64,000 nt of DNA from CAZVWV01 sp964631745 (GTDB lineage: Bacteria; Bdellovibrionota_C; UBA2361; JBGSMV01), in assembly GCA_964631745.1 (NCBI GenBank), contig CAZVWV010000001.1, positions 11,341 to 75,340 of the forward strand, read 5' to 3'. A model generated the notes under the pieces. It was given only the letters and a program-made list of their open reading frames with translations, ran no database searches and was not told the DNA's origin. Below, in pieces: positions 35,043 to 45,074 of the stretch (its first letter is position 1; each line of letters begins with the position of its first letter). A program made the translations under genes and the position numbers.

Positions 35043-35927
35043 ATGTTGAATTTGGAAACACTGAAGCTGGCAAGCGATATATTTCTATCCTTAGCAGTGC
35101 TCTACCTAGGGTTTCGCACCGTACGAGGGGGCGCCAAAACTAATTTACATGAACTGAGAGTTCTAGACCAAAGCTTAAAGAGCTTAATCGACGAGGCCAC
35201 ACACGCAAGTCGCGCCCTAAATGAACAGCTTCTACGACGCCAGGAAAACCTAGAGAAGCTTCTATTCGATATTAATAGCGCCGAGGGGAAAGCCCATAGA
35301 GCGACCGAAGCTGCGGAAGATAGACGTGCATCGTTGCAAACCGGAATTTCTAAAGCCGAACGTTTGATGGATGAGCTCAGTCAGGTTCGCGCAAATCCTA
35401 TTCGAGCGACAAGCGAACCAGAAATTTTACCGGAGCCAATTGTAGTACGCCAAATAATCGAAAAGGAGGCCACTCCCATCAAAACTCAGCCAGCCGCTAT
35501 TAAGCTGAATATTTATGGCGAGCCAATTCAAGCAAGCGAAAACCAGCCGCCGCCCAAGAGAGAGCGCGCCTATGTGCCTCTTGCGGCCCAGGTTGAGCGA
35601 CAAATAAATCCCCAAACAGCAAAGCAAGATATTCAAGCCATCTTTAGCCAAGCAGAACGAATGATCCGGGCAGGTGAAGACCTGGCCACTGTCTCTGCCC
35701 AAACCAAACTCTCAAAGCGCGATATCGATATGCTCTCGCAGCTGGTTGAGAGTGAGGAGCGCACCAAAGCCATTGCCGCGCCCAAACCGCCGGAACCAGC
35801 GCCGGAACTAGAGGAAGAGGAACGTTCGCCACTTCTAACTCCCGAGGAAGCTCTGCGTGCCAAAACCAGAGATCCGCGCTTGGGCATTCTTGGAGCACAA
35901 ATTAAACGCCAAGTGCAGGTTTTATAG
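35043..35927 (+). CDS. Membrane-anchored coiled-coil protein at the head of the flagellar operon
   Basis: The 294-residue protein has one N-terminal membrane segment (LASDIFLSLAVLYLGF), a long coiled coil (about 35-115), a Pro-rich linker and a C-terminal helical part (IQAIFSQAERMIRAGEDLAT, then SKRDIDMLSQLV). The last part resembles the DUF2802-type proteins often found in flagellar gene clusters. AAGGAAGG precedes the ATG. It lies 9 bases before flgF. Its role is unknown, perhaps in flagellar placement or assembly. Confidence 0.65.
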   Translation: MLNLETLKLASDIFLSLAVLYLGFRTVRGGAKTNLHELRVLDQSLKSLIDEATHASRALNEQLLRRQENLEKLLFDINSAEGKAHRATEAAEDRRASLQTGISKAERLMDELSQVRANPIRATSEPEILPEPIVVRQIIEKEATPIKTQPAAIKLNIYGEPIQASENQPPPKRERAYVPLAAQVERQINPQTAKQDIQAIFSQAERMIRAGEDLATVSAQTKLSKRDIDMLSQLVESEERTKAIAAPKPPEPAPELEEEERSPLLTPEEALRAKTRDPRLGILGAQIKRQVQVL

Positions 35928-35936
35928 GTGTGATGC

Positions 35937-36698
35937 ATGGATAGAGGCACTTACTCAGCAGCGTCCGGCGGTTTAGTTCAGCTAAGAAAGCTCGAAATCG
36001 TCAACAATAACTTAGCCAATAGCAATACCGTCGGCTTTAAAAAACAAGTTCTGGTCGGCGAGGAACAGACATTTGATCAGACATTAGCCTCGGCGGTGGC
36101 CAAGAACGATCCATACGCCGCCAAGGATCACGAGCGCACCCCCGGTGTGACAAATATTCAAACCCAGACCGATTTTAGTCCCGGGCCGATCAAGTTTACC
36201 GGCAGCGGCTTGGACGCGGCGCTCAGAAACGCCAACGATTTTTTTGTTATTAATACCGCCGACGGCGAGCAATATACGCGAGCCGGTAATTTTACCCTCA
36301 ATGCCGAGGCTGAACTTGTCACCGTAGATGGCGAGCCGGTAGTCGGTGATGGTGGCTCGATCGTAGCTAACGGCACGGATGTCAACATTGGCACGGACGG
36401 CAGTGTCAGAGCTGGCGGCACACTAGTGGGCAAAATCAAAGTAGTGCACTTTGATGACCCGAGCACCCTCGAACGCGTGGGACATACCCGTTTTGAATTG
36501 GGTGCAGGCGTGCCTGCTCCGCAACAAGTTGACGCCGAACTAGAGCCGCGCTCTTTAGAGATGGCCAACGTCTCCGCAATCTCCAGCGTCTTGGATCTGA
36601 TTACTACCAATCGGGCATTCGACATGTACACGCGCGCCTCGAAATCTATCGATGAGATGAATCAACAGGCGATTTCGCAAGTTGGTCGACGTAGGTAA
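35937..36698 (+). CDS. flgF: Flagellar proximal rod protein FlgF
   Basis: The 253 residues build the proximal rod of the flagellar basal body. The N-terminus MDRGTYSAASGGLVQLRKLE with LEIVNNNLANSNTVGFKKQ is the rod-family start, and the C-terminus (LEMANVSAISSVLDLITTNR) is the matching coiled-coil end that packs with it. The gene order flgF-flgG supports FlgF. The core contains the family FlgE/F/G segment with FFVINTADGEQYTRAGNF. Confidence 0.92.
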   Translation: MDRGTYSAASGGLVQLRKLEIVNNNLANSNTVGFKKQVLVGEEQTFDQTLASAVAKNDPYAAKDHERTPGVTNIQTQTDFSPGPIKFTGSGLDAALRNANDFFVINTADGEQYTRAGNFTLNAEAELVTVDGEPVVGDGGSIVANGTDVNIGTDGSVRAGGTLVGKIKVVHFDDPSTLERVGHTRFELGAGVPAPQQVDAELEPRSLEMANVSAISSVLDLITTNRAFDMYTRASKSIDEMNQQAISQVGRRR

Positions 36699-36718
36699 AG
36701 GCTTTTTAGAGGATTAAT

Positions 36719-37507
36719 ATGATACGAGCACTCTACACCGCGGCCACGGGCATGAACGCCCAAGAAACTAATATCGATGTGATTGCGAACAACCTTGCGA
36801 ACGTCAACACCACAGGCTTCAAAAAAAGCCGAGCGGACTTTCAAGACCTAATGTACCAGTATGTGGTTGAACCGGGCGCGGCCACGTCCTCGACCACTGC
36901 AAACCCCAGCGGAATTCAGGTAGGACTGGGTGTTAAAACCGCTGCGGTGCAAAAAATATTTGCGCAGGGAGATCTTACTTCAACCGGGAACCAGCTAGAC
37001 GTTGCCGTTGAGGGAGACGGATTTTTCCAGGTTACTCTACCGGATGGCTCAAGCTCTTACGCACGCGCCGGTTCCTTTCGCTTGGATGACTCCGGGCAGA
37101 TCGTGACGCCAGATGGCTATATCGTTTCGCCGGGACTCACGATTCCCCCGGACGCCTTGTCCGTTTCCATTGCCGAAGACGGGCAGGTGAGTGTACGGCA
37201 ACCCGGAAGTCCCACGCCCTCAACCTTAGGGCAATTAAGCGCCGTACGTTTTTCTAATAACGCTGGTCTGCGGGCCATAGGAAGAAACCTATATGAAGAA
37301 ACCAGTTCTTCAGGTTCTCCAATCTCAGGAGTCTTTGGTGAAAGTGGATTTGGCCGACTCTCACAAGGGTTTCTAGAAACCAGCAACGTCAGCGTAGTTG
37401 AACAGGTCGTGAATATGATTACGGCCCAACGCGCTTATGAGGCTTCGTCTAAGGGGATTAACTCGGCAGACGAGATGTTGAATCAAGCCATTAATCTGAA
37501 GAGGTAA
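36719..37507 (+). CDS. flgG: Flagellar distal rod protein FlgG
   Basis: The 262 residues form the distal rod through the P and L rings. The N-terminus [20 protein letters not shown] with [23 protein letters not shown] and the [20 protein letters not shown] segment are classic FlgG. The C-terminal [20 protein letters not shown] is complete. An AGAGGA site precedes the ATG, which comes 20 bases after flgF. Confidence 0.96.
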   Translation: MIRALYTAATGMNAQETNIDVIANNLANVNTTGFKKSRADFQDLMYQYVVEPGAATSSTTANPSGIQVGLGVKTAAVQKIFAQGDLTSTGNQLDVAVEGDGFFQVTLPDGSSSYARAGSFRLDDSGQIVTPDGYIVSPGLTIPPDALSVSIAEDGQVSVRQPGSPTPSTLGQLSAVRFSNNAGLRAIGRNLYEETSSSGSPISGVFGESGFGRLSQGFLETSNVSVVEQVVNMITAQRAYEASSKGINSADEMLNQAINLKR

Positions 37508-37508
37508 T

Positions 37509-38465
37509 ATGAAGGCGGGATTTGTAACGATTACAATTTTGCTTGCGACTAGGCTATGGGCTGAAGATCTGCCAAAGCGCATTCATATTATCGGGCGGGA
37601 GCAGGCCGTGGTGACCACTGATCATATTCGGCTCTCGGATATAGCAGAAATTAGCTCAAACAACCCTGCTGATGATGACATCGTGATTGGCTTGCAGAAG
37701 TTGCAAGTGGCAGCTAGCCCGGCCCCGGGCAAAGAGTTGTCTTTAATGGCCGGCGAGATCTTAGACAGCATCGGTAGACAGGGGGTCAATCTGACTCAGG
37801 TGGGCTACACACTTGCGCGTGTCACCAAAGTATCTCGCGCCGGTTCGGCGCTACAATCGTTAGACTTGCAACGCGCTATAGAAAGTTTCCTTCGCGCTGG
37901 AAGGAGAGATGTAGTCATTAAACGTTTGGAGTTTCCCGGCGAGATTGAGCTCGCACCGGGCCAGGTCTCGATTGAGCTGAGTGAGTACGAAACCCATTTT
38001 CCAGGCAAGTTAGGGTTTAACGCTGTAGCCAGCAGCAATGATACCAGTGCTAAATTCCAAGTTGAAGCTAGCGTGGACGAGTGGATGGAGATCCCTGTGG
38101 CGGCCCGCCCGATCAACAAAGGTACAACTCTGGATTCAAGCGACATGGCCATGGCGCGCTTGAACGTTAACGCGGTGGCGCGGGATGTGTTGAAAAATCA
38201 AGCAGAAATTATAGGAAAGGAAACTGTAAAGGGGATTCAACCGGGAGAGGTGTTCAGCCAAGCAAAAATAGACTTGCCTTCGCTAATTACAACTGGTTCG
38301 CGCGTGACAATGATTTACAGAAAGGGCGCTTTTGAGGCCAGCGCCACCGGCATCGCCATGGGAAACGCGCCCAAGGGACACGCTATTAAGATTAAGAATG
38401 AGCTTTCAAAAAGGATAATTGAAGGAATTGCAGTTGAGCCCGGTTTAGTTGAGGTGATGCCATGA
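37509..38465 (+). CDS. flgA: Flagellar P-ring assembly chaperone FlgA
   Basis: This periplasmic chaperone for FlgI has 318 residues and a signal peptide (FVTITILLATRLWA). The C-terminal half (about 195-318) is the SAF/FlgA domain: VAARPINKGTTLDSSDMAMA, then IIGKETVKGIQPGEVFS and VTMIYRKGAFEASATGIA. It starts 1 base after the flgG stop and overlaps flgH by 4 bases. Confidence 0.92.
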   Translation: MKAGFVTITILLATRLWAEDLPKRIHIIGREQAVVTTDHIRLSDIAEISSNNPADDDIVIGLQKLQVAASPAPGKELSLMAGEILDSIGRQGVNLTQVGYTLARVTKVSRAGSALQSLDLQRAIESFLRAGRRDVVIKRLEFPGEIELAPGQVSIELSEYETHFPGKLGFNAVASSNDTSAKFQVEASVDEWMEIPVAARPINKGTTLDSSDMAMARLNVNAVARDVLKNQAEIIGKETVKGIQPGEVFSQAKIDLPSLITTGSRVTMIYRKGAFEASATGIAMGNAPKGHAIKIKNELSKRIIEGIAVEPGLVEVMP

Positions 38466-39394
38466 GAAAGTCGTATATTTTAATGTGTGTTCTCTCTCTT
38501 TGGGCATGCGCCGCCAAGGAGCCGCCGCATGTAATTCCATCGCTTGAGTATACTAAGCAAATTAGAAAAGAGATGGCGGCCGCCGGCGCCCCCATGCTGA
38601 CACCGGCCTTGGGCTTTCCATCCGATGCAGCCAAAGCGCGACTCAACTTTGTCTCCAACGAAGGCGGCACGGTTGAACCCAATTCACAACTTGGTGCCGA
38701 CGCCACGGTAGGCGATTTGGCACCGGCTGATTCGTCGCAAAATCCGCAGCAGCCCGGGTTTTATGAATACAGAAGTTCGGCGCCGGTAACTCGTGACTAC
38801 AAAGGCCCGCTTAATTTGGGAGACCCCGGTGTGGCCGCCTCTCTCTGGCGAGAGAGCCGAAACGGAACTGAGCTATTTAGAGACGACCGGGCTTGGCAGC
38901 CTATGGATCTTATCACAATCCTTGTCTCTGAAACCTCAGAAGGTTCCAAGGAAGCTAATACCGAGGTAAAGGAGAAAAGTACGATCAAGGCCGCTATCGA
39001 AAATGTGCTTGGCTTTGAAGCTGATGCCAAGAGTAGGAATAAAAACTTAGATACCAGCTCTCTAGTAAGCGCCTCGATGCAGAATGATTTCAAAGGCGAA
39101 GGCCAGACCGACAGAAAAGATAGCTTGAAAGCAAAAATCTCTGCCATGGTGGCAGAAGTCTTGCCGTCCGGAATTCTTAGAGTGGAAGGGGAGCGCATCA
39201 TCTCGGTAAATAGCGAGGAGCAGGTTATGGTGATTTCAGGATTAGTGCGGCCGCGCGATATAAATTCTAACAACGAAGTCGACTCGGCCAAGATGGCCAA
39301 CCTTAGGGTTGATTACTATGGGCGAGGCATCGTAGGCGAGGCGCAAAACGGCGGCTGGATGGGGCGAATAATAAGAACAATTTGGCCGTTTTAA
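38462..39394 (+). CDS. flgH: Flagellar L-ring lipoprotein FlgH
   Basis: This outer-membrane ring protein has 310 residues. The lipobox LWAC (Cys16) follows a short signal peptide. The core has ASLWRESRNGTELFRDDRAW and DLITILVSETSEGSKEANT, and the end carries GILRVEGERIISVNSEEQVM and VRPRDINSNNEVDSAKMANL, all FlgH marks. The N-terminal region before residue 115 is longer than in enteric FlgH. It overlaps flgA by 4 bases. Confidence 0.94.
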   Translation: MRKSYILMCVLSLWACAAKEPPHVIPSLEYTKQIRKEMAAAGAPMLTPALGFPSDAAKARLNFVSNEGGTVEPNSQLGADATVGDLAPADSSQNPQQPGFYEYRSSAPVTRDYKGPLNLGDPGVAASLWRESRNGTELFRDDRAWQPMDLITILVSETSEGSKEANTEVKEKSTIKAAIENVLGFEADAKSRNKNLDTSSLVSASMQNDFKGEGQTDRKDSLKAKISAMVAEVLPSGILRVEGERIISVNSEEQVMVISGLVRPRDINSNNEVDSAKMANLRVDYYGRGIVGEAQNGGWMGRIIRTIWPF

Positions 39395-39423
39395 GGTCGG
39401 TTGTAAGGTCAGTGGAGAAACGT

Positions 39424-40527
39424 ATGCGGCTTAAACATATTGCAATAATACTCGGCTTGCTGATCTTGGTCGCGGGGACGTCGCAGGCCGCGCGACTTAA
39501 AGATATCGCCGATGTCGAGGGCGTGCGTGGAAATCAGCTCTTTGGCTTTGGTATTGTGGTTGGGCTAAACGGCACAGGTGACGGAAATAGCTCGCAGTTC
39601 ACGACCAAAAGCTTGTCCAACATGTTGGATAAAATGGGAGTGCGTGTTGATCCGCAAGATGTGAAGAGTAAGAACATCGCGGCTGTGATGGTCACCACGA
39701 CTTTACCGGCCTTTATACGACCGGGGTCGCGTCTGGATATTACGCTTTCTTCTATGGGAGATGCTAAGAGCCTGCAGGGCGGCACTCTTTTGCTTACGCC
39801 TCTTAAAGGTGCTGACGGAAATACCTATGCGGTCTCTCAGGGGAGTGTCAACGTGGGTGGCTTTTCGATTGATGGCGGGACAGGCGATTCGGCGCAGAAA
39901 AATCACCCGACCGTGGGAGTGGTCGCCTCCGGAGCCACAGTTGAACGCTCGATTCCATTTGATCTCTTTCAAGCTAAGCGTGTGCGCATCGTCTTACGAG
40001 AGCCGGACTTCACCACAGTCTCCAGGGTAGTATTAGGCATTAACAGTTACCTAGGTCGCCCATTAGCGGTGGCCATCGACGGAGCCTCGGTGGAAATCGG
40101 CATGACCGGCATGGACATGAAAGACCCCGTCAGTTTTATTTCGCATCTTGAAAATGTGGAGGTTGAACAAGATATTGGCGCCAAAGTAGTCGTAAATGAA
40201 CGCACTGGCACCATCATAATGGGCGAAAATGTAACCATAAGTAAGGTGGCGCTGGCGCACGGGAATTTAAATATCGTCATTCGTTCAGAGACTGCCATCT
40301 CGCAACCCAATGCGCTCTCGACTGGCGGGCAGACCGCGGCAGTTACGAACTCTGATGTTCAGGTGGGTGAAGAGAAGAATGGATTTAGCATTATCGGCGG
40401 CAGAGTTACGCTGGGCGATGTTGTCACGGCGCTAAACGCCCTGGGCGCAACCCCCAGAGATCTAATTAGTATCTTTATGGCGTTGAAGCGAGCTGGCTCA
40501 CTGCATGCAGAATTAGTGGTCATGTAA
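39424..40527 (+). CDS. flgI: Flagellar P-ring protein FlgI
   Basis: This periplasmic ring subunit has 367 residues from the ATG at 39424. A GTG-like start at 39382 would overlap flgH and precede the signal peptide (IAIILGLLILVAGTSQAA), so I prefer 39424. Family marks are ARLKDIADVEGVRGNQLFGF, GLNGTGDG, NIAAVMVTTTLPAFIRPGSR and the end LGATPRDLISIFMALKRAGS. It matures with help from FlgA. Confidence 0.95.
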   Translation: MRLKHIAIILGLLILVAGTSQAARLKDIADVEGVRGNQLFGFGIVVGLNGTGDGNSSQFTTKSLSNMLDKMGVRVDPQDVKSKNIAAVMVTTTLPAFIRPGSRLDITLSSMGDAKSLQGGTLLLTPLKGADGNTYAVSQGSVNVGGFSIDGGTGDSAQKNHPTVGVVASGATVERSIPFDLFQAKRVRIVLREPDFTTVSRVVLGINSYLGRPLAVAIDGASVEIGMTGMDMKDPVSFISHLENVEVEQDIGAKVVVNERTGTIIMGENVTISKVALAHGNLNIVIRSETAISQPNALSTGGQTAAVTNSDVQVGEEKNGFSIIGGRVTLGDVVTALNALGATPRDLISIFMALKRAGSLHAELVVM

Positions 40528-40538
40528 GGTAACAGGAA

Positions 40539-40898
40539 ATGGGCGACAGTAAGATCTCTCCATATTCCCAGATGAACTGGGGCAAGATTGAAGGTTTCGA
40601 TCCCGATGTCCACAAGGTAAAGCGTGCCGCTCAGCAGGGGGTTGAAAATAATACCAAGCCGAAAAGCCCGGCTGAGATGGAGAAGGCCGCCACGGACTTT
40701 GAGGCGCTCTTGTTGCAAGATATGTTTAAGTCCATGTGGGAAACTGTTCCCAAAGACGGCATGCTAAGCGGCTCCCGTGAGGAAGCTAGCTACCGCGATA
40801 TGTTAAATGAAGCGCTTGCCAATAACATCGCAAAAGGGAAGAGCATAGGTATTAAGGATGTGATATTAAAGGAATTTAAGAAACGGGAAGGGCAGTAA
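40539..40898 (+). CDS. flgJ: Flagellar rod-binding protein FlgJ (rod-capping domain only)
   Basis: The 119 residues cover only the rod-binding domain: DFEALLLQDMFKSMWETVPK, SGSREEASYRDMLNEALANN and IAKGKSIGIKDVILKEF. The peptidoglycan hydrolase domain present in enteric FlgJ is missing, as in many other lineages where a separate enzyme opens the wall. It lies 11 bases after flgI. Confidence 0.88.
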   Translation: MGDSKISPYSQMNWGKIEGFDPDVHKVKRAAQQGVENNTKPKSPAEMEKAATDFEALLLQDMFKSMWETVPKDGMLSGSREEASYRDMLNEALANNIAKGKSIGIKDVILKEFKKREGQ

Positions 40899-40976
40899 CA
40901 ATTTAGGAGAATTGTGGACTTCCTTTCGGGGCTGTAAAACATCTAATTAGAGAGTTATTTAAGCAAGGATGGCGTC

Positions 40977-41357
40977 ATGAAAGTACCAGAGAGCAGTAAG
41001 ATTCAACATGCAGAGAGCTCCGATGCCGTGATCGTGCGGCGCAGGCATCCTGAAGCTGATGCCATTGAAGCTCGCAAATTGCAAGAGGTGCACGAGGCTC
41101 GCCAAAAGAGCGTCAGAAACGAGCCAGGTGGCGACACAGTGAAGGTCTCTGTGGGACGTGAGATCGGAGAGGTGCTTGATCCTCAAAAGCTTCAAGCTGA
41201 GCGTAATGAGAAGAAGGAGAGATTGAAAGCTTTGATTGGAGCCGGGCAGTACCAGGTTGATGCCGCATTGCTTGTGCCCAAAATTGATGAAGGCGTTAAC
41301 GACGAGCTCGCCATCGCCGCTCTTTTTGCCGACAAGGAAAAAGTCAGCGAATCGTAA
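40977..41357 (+). CDS. flgM: Anti-sigma-28 factor FlgM
   Basis: FlgM binds FliA (sigma-28) and is exported when the hook is complete. The 126 residues contain the typical C-terminal block DTVKVSVGREIGEVLDPQKL and RLKALIGAGQYQVDAALLVP with KIDEGVNDELAIAALF. The N-terminal 50 residues are charged and disordered. The position between flgJ and flgN is the usual one. Confidence 0.85.
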   Translation: MKVPESSKIQHAESSDAVIVRRRHPEADAIEARKLQEVHEARQKSVRNEPGGDTVKVSVGREIGEVLDPQKLQAERNEKKERLKALIGAGQYQVDAALLVPKIDEGVNDELAIAALFADKEKVSES

Positions 41358-41388
41358 TATTATCGTAATATCTTAGTGTGACTTTAAA

Positions 41389-41925
41389 ATGAGCAGCCTA
41401 TCGCCAAAAAATCCAGCACTCACTCGAAGCTTAAAAACGCTGCTCAGTGAGGAATGCCAGTTGTATGAGCGATATCTCGCCATACTGAAGGTCGAAAAGG
41501 AACTCCTGCGACAGCTCAAGAAATCCGAACACACAGAGGAATTAATGGCGCTCACAAAGCAGCGTGAGATTATATACGAAGAGATGCAGATCTATCAGAT
41601 CCGGCGGGTAGAGCTAATCAAGGATCTGCCCTTGGTGCGCGCCAAAAAATTCAGCGAGATCGTGCTTTTGAACTTTCATCCCTCTGATCAGAAGGAACTC
41701 ATGCCACTGCTCGAGCGCCTAAAAGGGCTGATGCTAGCCTCGCAACGCGCCGGAATAGATTTCAAACAGGTGATTAATTTCTCGCTTAACATGGTAAACG
41801 GCTTAGTCTCAATATTTCTCTCAGCCACTCAGAGCGTCGTGCGCTCGTACACTCGCCGCGGCGCCCTTAAAGAACGCGCCTGTATCGATACAGGCAGCTC
41901 CCAAAGAGTGCTTAAGGAAGTGTAG
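41389..41925 (+). CDS. flgN: Flagellar export chaperone FlgN
   Basis: FlgN is a cytoplasmic chaperone for FlgK and FlgL. The 178-residue all-helical protein has LLSEECQLYERYLAILKVEK and LMALTKQREIIYEEMQIYQI, a pattern of FlgN family proteins, and stands between flgM and flgK. The tail after residue 150 (RSYTRRGALKERACIDTG) is unusual and may be disordered. The primary sequence is weakly conserved in this family, so synteny carries part of the call. Confidence 0.8.
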   Translation: MSSLSPKNPALTRSLKTLLSEECQLYERYLAILKVEKELLRQLKKSEHTEELMALTKQREIIYEEMQIYQIRRVELIKDLPLVRAKKFSEIVLLNFHPSDQKELMPLLERLKGLMLASQRAGIDFKQVINFSLNMVNGLVSIFLSATQSVVRSYTRRGALKERACIDTGSSQRVLKEV

Positions 41926-42316
41926 CATCGCGCGCGATGCCGACGGCCCACTGCTTTGCGCATGTGATATAAAAACCCACTGCCGGAGGGGCCGGAGCGG
42001 ATAGCGTGGCCGCGAGCGCCCGGGCCACGGACGGTCGCACTGCCTTCACTGCTACCATATTAAGCTAAACAATCTTTGCAGACTTCAGGGCTACAATTTG
42101 GCAATATGCCAATCCGACGACTTGCCCACAGGGGCTGTGGAGATTGGTTAGAGACCTTCGAATATTTTGCCCTCCTGACCGAATACAACACCAGCATAAA
42201 TTTGCGCACGCTAATTGCAATTCAAGCTTGTATGGCGGTCTGCGATCGCAAGATCGGGTAGTTAGAGATGCAAGCAGGCAAATTATGCCGCCCTGTCACG
42301 AGCGAGAATTGTAAAT
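41926..42316. other. Gene-poor stretch between flgN and flgK
   Basis: About 390 bases. A hairpin-capable GC-rich part (CGTGGCC ... GGCCACG, near 42005-42030) and a short CCACAG / CTGTGG hairpin near 42125-42141 are visible. One 61-codon frame (42076-42261) has no ribosome site or similarity that I can see. The flgK promoter probably lies here, but I cannot point to it. Confidence 0.4.
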
Positions 42317-43957
42317 ATGAGCATTAATTACTCTTCAAAGATTTTAAACAATGCCGTGCGTTCGCTCAGTGCGCAGCAAGCCGTTATCGCCAGCATCGGC
42401 AATAATATCGCTAACGTAAATACTCCTGGTTACGTTCGTAGAGTGGCTCAACTTGAGACTGCTACCCAGGGCGGCAATGTTGGCATTCAGGTCGGTAACG
42501 GTGTCACGCTTGCCGGTGTTACTCGCCAAGTGGATGACTATCTGGCCCAGATTATGCGCGGCGCCTCTTCGGATAAAAATAACTACGGCATAGTCAATGA
42601 CTTTATGGCGAGAGTCGACGGACTCTTTGATCTGAGCGGCAATAAAGAAACTATCGGATCAAATATCACTGCCTTTTTTCAGGCTGTTAACAATCTGTCG
42701 GTCGATCCCTCTAGTATAGAGCTTCGGCGGGATTTTATTGAGCGCGCCAGCGATTTAACTTCATCCATCAGAAATACCTTTAACAGCTTGGCAGACCTAC
42801 AGCATGAAGCCGATGATCGCATTCGCACTGAAGTCGAAGCGGTCAACTCCATAACTACACAGCTTGCCAGCCTAAACACGGACATCGCTCGGGTTGAAGC
42901 CGCGGGCGGCACGGCAGCGGACCAGCGAGATCAACGCGACGTTTTGTTGCAAAGCCTCTCTGAGAAGGTAAGCTTTACCACGATCGATAATAGCGATGGA
43001 ACCAAATCAGTTTTTCTATCGAATGGGTTTGCCTTAGTAAACGGCACGCACGCGCGCGAATTGGAGACAACAACTTCGCCCAGTTTCGTATCGGGACCGA
43101 TGCCACCCTCTCTTTGGGGCGGAATTTTAAGCCATATCGTCTATGATTATGCGGGCGATAGTGGTAATTCCCATCTCGACTTAACGCAGGTCTTTAAGGC
43201 TGGGTCCGGGACAGTTGGAGGTCTGTTGAGTTTACGGGGCTATAACGATCCCACTAACACCAGCCCGTTTCAGGCGGATGGCACTATTACAGAGATTGCC
43301 TCGCGCATTGAATCTATGACCCGCACGCTTCTGACATCAGTAAACTTTACATACCTTGGGCCCGACCGTGATAGCGGTACCGTTGGGCATCAAGCTTCCT
43401 CAGGAGATCTAGATGGTAACAACCCTTCTGTGTTCGGTCTTTTTGATTTCACTTACTCAGGCCTTAAGGATGCGGACGGTGACGGCATCCCGGAAACCAG
43501 CGACCTCACGGCTTCCGGCATCGCCTCGTTCTCCAGTATCTTGGGCTTATCGATAACCGATCCGAGGGATGTAGCCGCTGCGCGTGATGCGAGCTCGGGC
43601 CCACCGGCTCTGGCTGTGTACGCCCCCGGGGATGGCCGCAACATGTTGGCGCTAGCGGGACTGCAAACATCAAATTATACCTTTACCCAGGGCGCCTTTT
43701 CTTTAAACACGACCTTCGACGGTCTTTATAACGATACTATAACGTTTGCCGGAAACGCTAAGTCCCGTGCGACACTGAACGCCTCTGTGGCGGCTGACAG
43801 CTTTACCGTTGCTGCAAATCAGTACGACGAAGTCACGGCTGTGAATCTTGATGAGGAATTTACAAGTCTGATAAAATTCCAGAAAGCCTTTGAAGCATCT
43901 GCGAAGATGATTCAAAAAGCTGGGGATCTTTTAGAAACTGTGGTAAATTTAATATGA
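42317..43957 (+). CDS. flgK: Hook-filament junction protein FlgK
   Basis: FlgK (HAP1) joins hook and filament. The 546 residues start with YSSKILNNAVRSLSAQQAVI and IGNNIANVNTPGYVRRVAQL and end with NLDEEFTSLIKFQKAFEASA and IQKAGDLLETVVNLI, the paired coiled coils of this family. The middle domain is of normal size and variable. It overlaps flgL by 4 bases and is a client of FlgN. Confidence 0.94.
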   Translation: MSINYSSKILNNAVRSLSAQQAVIASIGNNIANVNTPGYVRRVAQLETATQGGNVGIQVGNGVTLAGVTRQVDDYLAQIMRGASSDKNNYGIVNDFMARVDGLFDLSGNKETIGSNITAFFQAVNNLSVDPSSIELRRDFIERASDLTSSIRNTFNSLADLQHEADDRIRTEVEAVNSITTQLASLNTDIARVEAAGGTAADQRDQRDVLLQSLSEKVSFTTIDNSDGTKSVFLSNGFALVNGTHARELETTTSPSFVSGPMPPSLWGGILSHIVYDYAGDSGNSHLDLTQVFKAGSGTVGGLLSLRGYNDPTNTSPFQADGTITEIASRIESMTRTLLTSVNFTYLGPDRDSGTVGHQASSGDLDGNNPSVFGLFDFTYSGLKDADGDGIPETSDLTASGIASFSSILGLSITDPRDVAAARDASSGPPALAVYAPGDGRNMLALAGLQTSNYTFTQGAFSLNTTFDGLYNDTITFAGNAKSRATLNASVAADSFTVAANQYDEVTAVNLDEEFTSLIKFQKAFEASAKMIQKAGDLLETVVNLI

Positions 43958-44940
43958 CACGCATTACAGAGAGTCAGATGGCGCGCGGATTGATCGGGGC
44001 GATCTTGGCCAACCGCGAAAACCTGAACAAATACTCTAATGAAGTATCCACCGGGCTGAAGGTGCACACCCCCGGGGACACTAATGTGGCAGGAATAGTT
44101 TCTAAATACAAAGAGGCGCTAGCCTCGATCAAAGGATATCGTGACCGTATTAGCAACGTGCGTGGCATGTTGGATTTCCAAGAGAGCATAGTGAGCCAGT
44201 CCGACGAGGTGCTAGTGCGCGCCAAGGAGATCGCCGCCCAAGCCGCCAACGAAACCTTGGGCAGCGAGGAGCGCTTTCAGATGTCGAGCGAAATTTGGGC
44301 CCTAAGAGACCAGCTTGTGAGTTTAGCCAACTCGAAATATCAAGGGAAATATATTTATGGCGGCGCCGACGATGACGATCCGCCCTTTGACGGACAAACT
44401 TACAGCGTGCCATCCTCCGGTTCCGCCTCTATCCGCTATACTTTCGATAGCGAGACCGGCACATCGCAGACCCGCACGGTGAATGTAACTGACTCTGTAA
44501 GCGTAACCGTGAATACTCCCGGTAGTACTGTGTTTAATAACGCCATCTTCGCGCTTGAACGGTTAGGGCGCTCGATGAGTGGCTACAAAACTTTGCCGGC
44601 TTCCGGCCAACCCGATGGGACCGGCGGCGCGTATACATTCCCGAGCGAATACACTACCCAAACTCAAGATATAAAGTCGGCCATGGCGTTGCTCGATACG
44701 GCTAGAGGTACGGATCTCACCCCCGAAAGAGTTAGCGTTGGAGCTCGCTTGAGAAGGTTGGATGGTGCTGCCTCGTTGCTTGACCTAAGTGAAGCTAATT
44801 CGCAGTCTGTGCTGAGTAGTCTTCAGGATGCGGATTCGGCGGTTTCTATTTCTAATCTGACCCAGGCCCAGAACGCTTTACAGGCCTCGCTGCAAGTGAC
44901 TTCCCGAGTACTAAATCTAAACATTTTGCAGTACATCTAG
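43954..44940 (+). CDS. flgL: Hook-filament junction protein FlgL
   Basis: FlgL (HAP3) is the second junction protein, flagellin-like. The 328 residues have MTRITESQMARGLIGAILAN with LNKYSNEVSTGLKVHTPGDT at the N-terminus and LTQAQNALQASLQVTSRVLN at the C-terminus, forming the D0/D1 coiled coils. The segment YQGKYIYGGADDDDPPFDG is typical of FlgL. It follows flgK with a 4-base overlap. Confidence 0.93.
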   Translation: MTRITESQMARGLIGAILANRENLNKYSNEVSTGLKVHTPGDTNVAGIVSKYKEALASIKGYRDRISNVRGMLDFQESIVSQSDEVLVRAKEIAAQAANETLGSEERFQMSSEIWALRDQLVSLANSKYQGKYIYGGADDDDPPFDGQTYSVPSSGSASIRYTFDSETGTSQTRTVNVTDSVSVTVNTPGSTVFNNAIFALERLGRSMSGYKTLPASGQPDGTGGAYTFPSEYTTQTQDIKSAMALLDTARGTDLTPERVSVGARLRRLDGAASLLDLSEANSQSVLSSLQDADSAVSISNLTQAQNALQASLQVTSRVLNLNILQYI

Positions 44941-45014
44941 CGATATTTTCCGAGCAATTTTACCTCTTTACATCATCATATACGTAGTGCCAGTCTATCC
45001 ACTGGTTCGAATAT

Positions 45015-45040
45015 ACCCCGCATCTTTACGGTTACGGGGT
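45015..45040 (+). terminator. Weak hairpin between flgL and csrA
   Basis: ACCCCG (45015-45020) pairs with CGGGGT (45035-45040) across a 14-base loop and is followed by TTGTAAATTTA. It could be a weak terminator or an attenuator ahead of csrA. The stem is short. Confidence 0.35.
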
Positions 45041-45074
45041 TTGTAAATTTAGTTATGCCAGGGACGGCGGCCCG

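Noticed and set aside
42076..42261. 61-codon frame between flgN and flgK
   Set aside because: No ribosome site before its start, no recognisable features; probably chance.
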